Notes under the pieces: model-generated
The model's input: the letters and a program-made list of their open reading frames with translations, nothing else
What the model was told of the DNA's origin: nothing
Databases searched by the model: none
Source of the DNA: Vibrio tasmaniensis
Lineage (GTDB): Bacteria; Pseudomonadota; Gammaproteobacteria; Enterobacterales; Vibrionaceae
Assembly: GCF_024347635.1 (NCBI RefSeq)
Contig: NZ_AP025510.1
Coordinates: 2,232,001 to 2,296,000 of the forward strand
DNA: 64,000 bases
Direction of reading: 5' to 3'
Position numbers and translations under genes: made by a program
Part shown: positions 37,701 to 45,800 of the stretch, piece after piece
Position numbering within the stretch: the first letter of the stretch is position 1
Layout of the letters: each line of letters begins with the position of its first letter

Positions 37701-37931
37701 CGTGAGATCTACCTGCTGCAATCGCTAACTCGCTGCAAAATTAATGGGTGGGAAATGACACATAGAATATTTGCAAATGGGTGAGAGTTGACCAACGTAT
37801 CGCTAATGAATAATGTTAAATGAGGTCTGACCAAAAGCGAGTTTGGCTATGATGCCTTGAAGTAATTTCGACCTATCCTGTAGAGTGCAGCACAACTTAG
37901 TCAGATTTACACTTAATAAGAGTTGATACCA

Positions 37932-38339
37932 ATGAGTCAGATCTACCATCACCCAGTACAAATTTACTATGAAGATACCGATCACTCAGGTGTGGTTTAT
38001 CACCCTAACTTTCTTAAATATTTTGAGCGTGCGCGCGAACATGTCTTGGGCAGCGATAAACTGGCGGAATTGTGGAATGAGCACGGATTAGGTTTTGCGG
38101 TCTATAAAGCCAACATGACTTTTCAAGATGGGGTTGAGTTCGCTGAGATCTGCGACATCCGAACCTCTTTTGAACTTGATGGCAAATACAAAACGCTATG
38201 GCGACAAGAAGTGTGGCGTAAAGATGCAACCAAACCCGCGGTGATTGGTGATATCGAAATGGTCTGTTTAGACAAAGACAAGCAACTGCAGCCAGTGCCT
38301 GCTGAAGTGCTAAAAGCGATGCTCGGGGAAACGAGTTAA
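37932..38339 (+). CDS. Hotdog-fold acyl-CoA thioesterase (YbgC/4HBT type)
   Basis: A 135-residue single-domain thioesterase from ATG 37932; a TTG 9 bp upstream is an alternative. The 4HBT active-site signature is clear: YYEDTDHSGVVYHPNFLKYF, with the catalytic Asp, followed by FERARE. It hydrolyses acyl-CoA or acyl-carrier thioesters in general; the actual substrate is unknown. A hotdog thioesterase (Orf6) has been described next to the EPA genes of Photobacterium profundum, so a role in releasing PUFA chains is plausible. It converges on pfaE with 16 bp between the stops. Confidence 0.85.
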   Translation: MSQIYHHPVQIYYEDTDHSGVVYHPNFLKYFERAREHVLGSDKLAELWNEHGLGFAVYKANMTFQDGVEFAEICDIRTSFELDGKYKTLWRQEVWRKDATKPAVIGDIEMVCLDKDKQLQPVPAEVLKAMLGETS

Positions 38340-38355
38340 CTTTCACTAAATTAGC

Positions 38356-39192
38356 TTAAAAGAGATGAGACAACGAAAAGGTTCTCATCTCTATCTGCAT
38401 GGGTAGCAAATTTCCGCCAAGCGAAACAGCAAAACGATACTGGTCATCCAGCCGCCCTAAGCAACATTGCCAATCTGTAGAAATATCGCTTTGCTCGGTA
38501 ACATCCAACCCAACTCCACTGTATATGCTGATTTCACCATGTACTCTAATTTCATCCTGCAAGTTTGGTTGAAAATCCGAACAGTGAATTGGCAATGTTT
38601 GCTCCGCCAGATTGGAGAAATCGAACGAAAAGCTTCGCAACGATGTCGCTAGCCCCTTGCCCGTCGCTTTGATGTACGACTCTTTTAATGCCCACAGATC
38701 GAAAAAACGCTCTCTTTGTTCTTCCTTGCAAAGCTCAAGTAAATCCGCCAACTCTTTATCTGAAAAGTAGTGCTTCATGATCGAATCGATATTGGTCGAA
38801 CTTCTTGCGTGTTCAATATCAACACCTAATTGAACTTGCTTCCCTTCTCTCAGGTAAACCGCGATTAACAAATGTTCTTTGCTATGACTGATATTGAAAT
38901 TTAACCCCGTCTTGAGTTGCTGTTCGGCGACTAAACTTGGCTTTCCTTTCTCGCCATATTCAAAACGCCACGCTTCAGGTATCAAATCAGAATAACGAGA
39001 CAGCACCTTTCTTAAGTAATTTCGAACATACAGGGCCTGAATTTTAGATGAAGGCATTCGATAACGCTCGACTTTCGCTATTTCATCGGCCGTGAGTGTT
39101 TGCTTAAGACACGAAACGCTATCGATATCATCACGCAAATCACTCAAAGAACATAACCATAAATCAACGACTGGATTTTCCATTTTACTCAT
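38356..39192 (-). CDS. pfaE: 4'-Phosphopantetheinyl transferase for the PUFA synthase
   Basis: PfaE transfers phosphopantetheine from CoA to the serines of the PfaA carrier domains. The 278-residue protein is of the Sfp type. It has the Mg-binding motif in LGVDIEHARSS and the second motif in LWALKESYIKATGKGLATSL. NFNISHSKEHLLIAV precedes the first motif. Placement directly upstream of pfaA, facing away, supports the pfaE assignment over a siderophore-type enzyme. A conserved Arg/Lys-rich N-terminal part is also typical. Confidence 0.88.
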   Translation of the reverse strand: MSKMENPVVDLWLCSLSDLRDDIDSVSCLKQTLTADEIAKVERYRMPSSKIQALYVRNYLRKVLSRYSDLIPEAWRFEYGEKGKPSLVAEQQLKTGLNFNISHSKEHLLIAVYLREGKQVQLGVDIEHARSSTNIDSIMKHYFSDKELADLLELCKEEQRERFFDLWALKESYIKATGKGLATSLRSFSFDFSNLAEQTLPIHCSDFQPNLQDEIRVHGEISIYSGVGLDVTEQSDISTDWQCCLGRLDDQYRFAVSLGGNLLPMQIEMRTFSLSHLF

Positions 39193-39518
39193 GCTTACTT
39201 CTTCAAACCACTCATCAAAAAAACACCAAACCGAACAAATTCAACTCATCTATGATTTGAGATAAACATAGAGAATTCGTGCAGGAAACACCCTTCACAT
39301 AGGGAATCAAAACTAACTTTCCAAATGATAACAAATTAAAACACAGATCACACTTAGCCTTATAGAGCAGGCACCTATTAAATGTTACTTACAAAAATAT
39401 GACATAGATCTCACGAAGCGCAAAAATAGAGTATAAACACTAAATAACCACTTATACCCATTAATTATCAATAAGTTAACAGCACTAAAAACACAAAAAA
39501 TAAAAGTTCAGAAAAATC

Positions 39519-39535
39519 ATCTGGTCTGAACAGAT
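39519..39535. promoter_or_regulatory. FadR-like operator upstream of pfaA
   Basis: ATCTGGTCTGAACAGAT matches the E. coli fadB FadR operator ATCTGGTACGACCAGAT in 14 of 17 positions and is itself palindromic in its outer arms. Its centre is about 40 bp upstream of a start predicted from TTGTAT (39556-39561). FadR activates fabA from a site centred near -40. Confidence 0.6.
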
Positions 39536-39625
39536 CATAGTGGCCTCTGGGAGCATTGTATCGGCAACTCACCTCGGGTAGCCTGCTCAACCATTAAACA
39601 AATTCACACGTTTTTATTGCGGATA

Positions 39626-39645
39626 ACTGCTTTCCGTTAAGCAGT
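39626..39645 (+). repeat. Leader hairpin upstream of pfaA
   Basis: ACTGCTT and AAGCAGT pair around TCCGTT in the presumed 5' leader. There is no T-run, so it is not a terminator. Confidence 0.5.
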
Positions 39646-39701
39646 ACTTTGGACAGGATTTAAATGGACATTACCCTCACATTCGAATACTCCCTTCACG
39701 C

Positions 39702-39896
39702 ATGAAACACGTTCTCAACGTCTGCAAGTCAATGAACTTCGCACTCCCTATTTCAGTCAGGTGGCCAACTTTCGGCAACCTTACCCTTCAGCTGCGTTTG
39801 CCCAAATCTGTTTCAGATTTATTTTCGATTCAATTAAAAGCGCAGCCTCAAAACACGACATCGCCCTCAGTGATTTCAAGTGGAGACTCACAATGA
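39702..39896 (+). other. Upstream ORF (64 codons) overlapping the pfaA start
   Basis: An ATG at 39702 opens 64 codons and stops with a TGA that overlaps the pfaA ATG (ATGA at 39893-39896). No good ribosome site precedes it, and the product (MKHVLNVCKSMNFALPISVR at the start) resembles nothing I know. It may be chance, or it may be a coupling leader for pfaA. Confidence 0.3.
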
Positions 39897-42800
39897 GCCA
39901 ACCCGAAAAAAATACACCGGAATCAGTCGACGACACTCGACTTAATAAACGTCTTAAAGACATGCCTATTGCTATCGTTGGTATGGCAAGCATGTTTGCG
40001 AACTCTCGTTACCTGAATAAATTTTGGGATCTTATCAGCGAAAAGATCGATGCAATTACCGAAGTACCAGATACGCACTGGCGTCCAGAAGATTACTACG
40101 ATTCAGATCGTACTACGCCAGACAAGTCTTACTGTAAGCGCGGTGGTTTCATCCCAGAAGTAGACTTCAACCCAATGGAGTTCGGTCTTCCGCCAAATAT
40201 CCTAGAACTGACAGACACTTCACAGCTGCTTTCTTTGATCGTGGCAAAAGAAGTACTTGAAGATGCGAAACTTCCTGAAGGCTACGATCGCGATAAGATC
40301 GGTATCACACTCGGTGTGGGTGGTGGTCAGAAGATCGCTCAAAGCCTAAATGCTCGTCTTCAATACCCTGTTTTGAAAAAAGTCTTCAAGAGCAGTGGTA
40401 TCAGCGACGACGACAGCGAAATGCTGATCAAAAAATTCCAAGACCAATACATCCATTGGGAAGAGAACTCATTCCCTGGTTCATTAGGTAACGTAATTTC
40501 AGGTCGTATTGCTAACCGCTTTGACCTTGGTGGCATCAACTGTGTAGTAGATGCAGCGTGTGCAGGCTCTCTAGCCGCAATGCGTATGGCTCTAAGTGAG
40601 CTGGTTGAAGGCCGCAGTGAAATGATGATCACAGGTGGTGTGTGTACTGATAACTCACCAACCATGTACATGAGCTTCTCTAAAACTCCAGCATTCACTA
40701 CTAATGAAACCATTCAACCTTTCGATATCGATTCAAAAGGGATGATGATTGGTGAAGGCATCGGCATGGTTGCTCTTAAGCGTCTTGAAGATGCTGAGCG
40801 CGATGGCGACAGAATCTATTCAGTGATTAAAGGTGTCGGTTCTTCTTCGGATGGTAAGTTCAAGAGTATTTACGCGCCTCGCCCTGAAGGACAAGCTAAA
40901 GCTCTGAAACGTGCTTACGATGATGCTGGTTTCGCACCGCACACACTTGGCCTTTTAGAAGCGCACGGTACAGGTACTGCAGCGGGTGATGTGGCTGAAT
41001 TTGGTGGCTTAAACTCGGTATTCAGTGAGAACAACGAAGAGAAGCAACACATTGCGTTAGGCTCTGTGAAATCTCAAATTGGTCACACAAAATCAACCGC
41101 GGGTACTGCAGGTTTAATCAAAGCTGCTTTAGCACTACACCACAAAGTACTGCCGCCAACGATTAACGTATCGGCTCCGAATCCTAAGTTGGATATCGAG
41201 AACTCACCGTTCTACCTAAACACGCAAACGCGTCCTTGGATGAAACGTGTCGACGGCACACCGCGCCGTGCAGGTATCAGCTCATTCGGTTTTGGTGGCA
41301 CTAACTTCCACGTTGTATTGGAAGAGTACACGCCAGAGCACGCTCGCGGTGACAAATACCGTCAGCGCCAAGTGCCGCAAACTCTGTTATTCAGCGCAGA
41401 ATCTCGTCAAGCACTGATCAATGAACTCAAGCAGGTTTCAACTCAAGCTGCCGATGCTGCGTTCAAACTGGAAGCGCTTGCTGAGCAACACGCTCTACGC
41501 GAAATTGACGCTAAGCATGCTCGTATTGGTTTAGTCGTGACTGACCAAGCAGACCTTCAAGCGCAACTGACTCAAGCGGTTTCTATGCTTGAGAGCCAAA
41601 CCAAAACACATTGGCAGATGCCAAACGGTACTAGCTACCGTGAGTCGGCACTGATTGCTGAAAACGGCGCAGGCAAAGTGGCAGCGCTATTTGCAGGTCA
41701 AGGTTCGCAATACCTAAACATGGGTCGCGAGCTTGCATGTCATTACCCTGAAATGCGTCAACAGCTTGCTCAAGCGGATCAAGTATTTGGTCAGCACAAG
41801 AAAACAGCTCTGTCGCAAATTCTGTTCCCAATTCCAACCTTCACACCAGAAGCAACCAAAGCGCAAGAAGCTGTGTTAACCAACACGGCCAATGCGCAAA
41901 GTGCGATTGGTACTGTGTCTATGGGTCAGTTCGACATCATGACTCAAGCTGGCTTCAAAGCCGACATGGTCGGAGGCCACAGCTTTGGTGAGCTAAGTGC
42001 ACTATGTGCATCGGGTGTTATCTCGCAAGACGATTACTACCAACTAGCTTTCGCTCGTGGCAATGCGATGGCAGCGACACCTGAACAAGGTGACAGCGGT
42101 ACTATGTTTGCGGTCATCCTAGACGCAGACAAACTTCCAGCCGTTGAAAGCTGCATCAGCCAATTTGAAGGCGTGAGTATTGCCAACTACAACGCTCCGG
42201 CTCAACTGGTTATTGCGGGTCCAACTGCGACGGTTCAACAAGCAGCACAAGCGCTAACTGAACAAGGCTTCAAAGCAATTGCTCTGCCAGTATCTGGTGC
42301 TTTCCACACACCGCTTGTTGCTCACGCTCAAAAACCATTTGCTTCTGCAATTGATAAAGCTTCATTCAGCGCTCCAACGCTGCCGCTTTACTCAAACGCA
42401 ACGGGCAAACTGCACAGCAAAGACGCGAAAGCGATCAAGAAAGCATTCAAGCAACACATGCTGCAATCGGTTCGTTTCAGTGAGCAAATTGAAGCGATGT
42501 ATGAAGCAGGCGCGCGCGTATTCGTTGAGTTCGGTCCTAAGAACATTCTTCAAAAGCTGGTTGAGAAAACATTGGCTGATAAGAACGAAGAGCTTTACGC
42601 AATCAGCATCAACCCAAGCCCTAAAGGCGACAGTGACCAACAGCTTCGCTTAGCTGCGGTTCAACTGTGCGTGGCAGGTGTTTCATTAGACAACATTGAC
42701 CCTTACCAAGCTGACATTGCTGAACCTGCAAAGGCATCACCAATGAACATCAAGCTGAATGCAACCAACTACATCAGCCCTGCTACTCGTAAGAAAATGG

Positions 42801-45800
42801 ATCAATCATTGGCTTCGGGCAACGTCACCGAAAAGACTGAGATTGTTGAAGTGAAAGTTGAAGTCGAGAAAATCGTGGAAAAAGAAGTGATTAAAACAGA
42901 AATCGTTGAAGTACCTGTCGCTGCTCCTCAAGCTTCAAATGTACAACAATCAGTTGCAGCACCAAGTGTACAAGTAGCAACAGCAACTCAGCAGCCTCAA
43001 GTAGCACAACCTGCACCAGCGACTATTCAGCCAGCAGCTTCAGTAACGGTTGATGAGTCTTCACTGCAATCATTCTTCAGTGCTCAACAACAAGCAGCAG
43101 AAGTACATCAGCAGTTCCTTGCGATTCCTCAGCAATACGGTGACACGTTCAACACCCTAATGTCTGAGCAAGCGAAAATGGCAACGGCAGGCGTAGCAAT
43201 TCCTGAGAACCTACAGCGTTCTATGGAAATGTTCCACCAGCACCAAGCTGAAACGCTAAAAGCTCACGCTCATTACCTAGAAATGCAAGCGCACAGCAAC
43301 AACTCAGCACTTAACATGCTGACGCAAGGTTCAGTCGAAACAGTACAACCAACCTTCGTTGCTTCTGTAAATGCTCAGCCAGCGATTCAAGCTCCAGCTA
43401 CTCCAACAGCTATCGTCCAACAGCCTGTAGCTCAAGTACAAGCAACACCTGTTCAAAATGTGGTAGCTCAGAAAGCTCCAGTACAGAAAGCCGTTCCTGC
43501 ACCACAAGTAGCCGCTCAAGCAGCAGCGCCTGTTGCAGCCCAACCTGTACCAGTTAAAGCACAACCAGCTCCTGTAGCTGCACCAGTAGCAGTACAATCA
43601 GCAGATGCTGAAAAAGTTATGCTAGAAGTGGTCGCTGAGAAAACGGGTTACCCAACGGAAATGCTTGATCTAGAAATGGACATGGAAGCAGACCTTGGTA
43701 TCGACTCAATCAAACGCGTAGAGATTCTTGGTACCGTTCAAGACGAAATGCCAAACCTACCTGAGCTGAACCCTGAAGATTTAGCTGAGTGTCGTACTCT
43801 TGGCGAAATCGTCGGCTACATGAACAGTAAAAGCATGAACAGCAAGATGCCAGCATCAGCGCCTGTTGCAGCACAGCCAAGCGCAACCGCTCCTGTTCAA
43901 GCATCTAATGGTCTTGATGCGAAAGTCGTTCAACAAACCATGCTAGAAGTGGTTGCTGAGAAGACAGGTTACCCAACGGAAATGCTTGATCTAGAAATGG
44001 ATATGGAAGCAGACCTTGGTATCGATTCAATCAAGCGTGTTGAGATTCTTGGTACGGTTCAAGATGAACTGCCTACTCTTCCAGAGCTAAACCCTGAAGA
44101 TTTAGCTGAGTGTCGCACTCTTGGCGAAATCGTTAACTACATGAACAGCAAGCTTCCAGCTTCTGCTCCCGTGTCTTCACAAGCACCAGTAGTTGCTCCG
44201 GCAACAGCTAGCAATGGTCTAGATGCGGCTGTCGTTCAAAAAACCATGTTAGAAGTAGTCGCAGAGAAAACGGGCTACCCGACTGAAATGCTAGACCTAG
44301 CAATGGATATGGAAGCTGACCTTGGTATCGATTCAATCAAGCGTGTTGAGATTCTTGGTACGGTTCAAGATGAACTACCGACTCTTCCAGAACTAAACCC
44401 TGAAGATCTCGCAGAGTGTCGTACTCTAGGTGAAATTGTTGACTACATGAACAGTAAGCTTCCTGCTTCTGCTCCAGTAGCGGCTCAAGTATCAGCACCA
44501 GTGCAAGTAGTATCAAACGGTTTAAACGCAGAACAAGTTCAAAGCACAATGCTGAGCGTAGTGGCTGATAAAACGGGCTACCCAACAGAAATGCTAGACC
44601 TAGCAATGGACATGGAAGCTGACCTTGGCATCGACTCAATCAAACGTGTTGAGATCCTTGGTACGGTTCAAGACCAGCTACCAACATTGCCAGAGCTGAA
44701 CCCTGAAGACTTGGCTGAGTGTCGTACTCTTGGCGAAATCGTTGACTACATGAATAGCAAGTTAGCTCCTAGTTCGGAAGCAACGACAGTAGCTCCTGCT
44801 GTAGAAAGCACGAGCAACGACCTAAACCCTGCTCATGTTCAATCAACAATGATGGAAGTGGTTGCCGACAAAACAGGTTACCCAGCAGAAATGCTCGACC
44901 TAGCGATGGACATGGAAGCAGACCTTGGTATTGATTCGATTAAACGCGTTGAAATCTTGGGTACGGTTCAAGACCAGCTACCAACGCTGCCAGAACTAAA
45001 CCCTGAAGACTTAGCTGAGTGTCGTACGCTTGGTGAAATCGTTACCTACATGCAAAGCAAGCTATCTGCTGCTGCACCCGTAGCGACTCCAAAAGCTGAA
45101 TCAGTAACGCCTATCGCAGAAACAGCGACAGCGGAACTTCCTCCACACAATGAGGTAGCGCTAAAAAAGCTACCAGCGGCAGATAAACTCGTCGATTGTT
45201 TCTCAAAAGACGCTTGTGTCGTGATCACAGATGATGGTCACAACGCTGGTGTTCTAGCAGAAAAGTTGACCGCTAACGGCATTCAAGTTGCCGTAGTGCG
45301 TAGTGCCCTTTCTGCCGCGTCACCTTTAAACAGTGAAATCGCAAGCTACACACTCAACAGCGTCGATGATGCTGGTGTGACTGCAGTTATTAACGACATC
45401 GAAGCAGACCTTAAAACGTCGAACAAAGTGATTGCTGGCTTCATTCATTTACAAGCTATCGTTGATGCTAAACAAAGCAACGAGCAAGCGGTTAACTTGA
45501 ATGCAGATTCAAGAGCTTCGCTAACCACAGCGTTCTTATTCGCCAAGCACCTAAATGGCCAACTGAATGCAGTTTCTGGTCGCAGCGTGTTCTTCACGCT
45601 AAGCCGTATCGATGGTGGCTTTGGTTACCTAGATACTAAGCAACTAGCGAATGCAGAACTTAACCAAGCCGCGTTGTCTGGTCTAACTAAGACACTGAGC
45701 CATGAATGGTCAAACGTGTTCTGCCGTGCATTGGATGCTGACGCTTCGATTGATGCTCGTCACCTAGCTGAAGCTATCACTGGTGAACTGTTCGATATCG

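Larger units (their letters stand above)
37586..37931. other. Divergent control region between dctP and the hotdog thioesterase
   Basis: Besides the sigma-54 promoter and inverted repeat, the half nearer the thioesterase contains the perfect core GGTCTGACC (37824-37832), which is the centre of the FadR consensus. I see no additional gene. Confidence 0.5.
39193..39892. other. Control and leader region between pfaE and pfaA
   Basis: A 700-bp AT-rich gap. From left to right it holds the presumed pfaE promoter and a FadR-like palindrome (39519-39535). Downstream are a weak -10-like TTGTAT (39556-39561), a leader hairpin (39626-39645) and a 64-codon upstream ORF (39702-39896). No pfaR-type regulator gene lies here, unlike some pfa clusters. 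Confidence 0.6.

Noticed and set aside
43331..44639. Minus-strand ORFs rich in Cys, Tyr and Leu inside pfaA
   Set aside because: They are antisense shadows of the Gln/Ala linker and the carrier repeats. Their repeated peptides mirror the DNA repeat.
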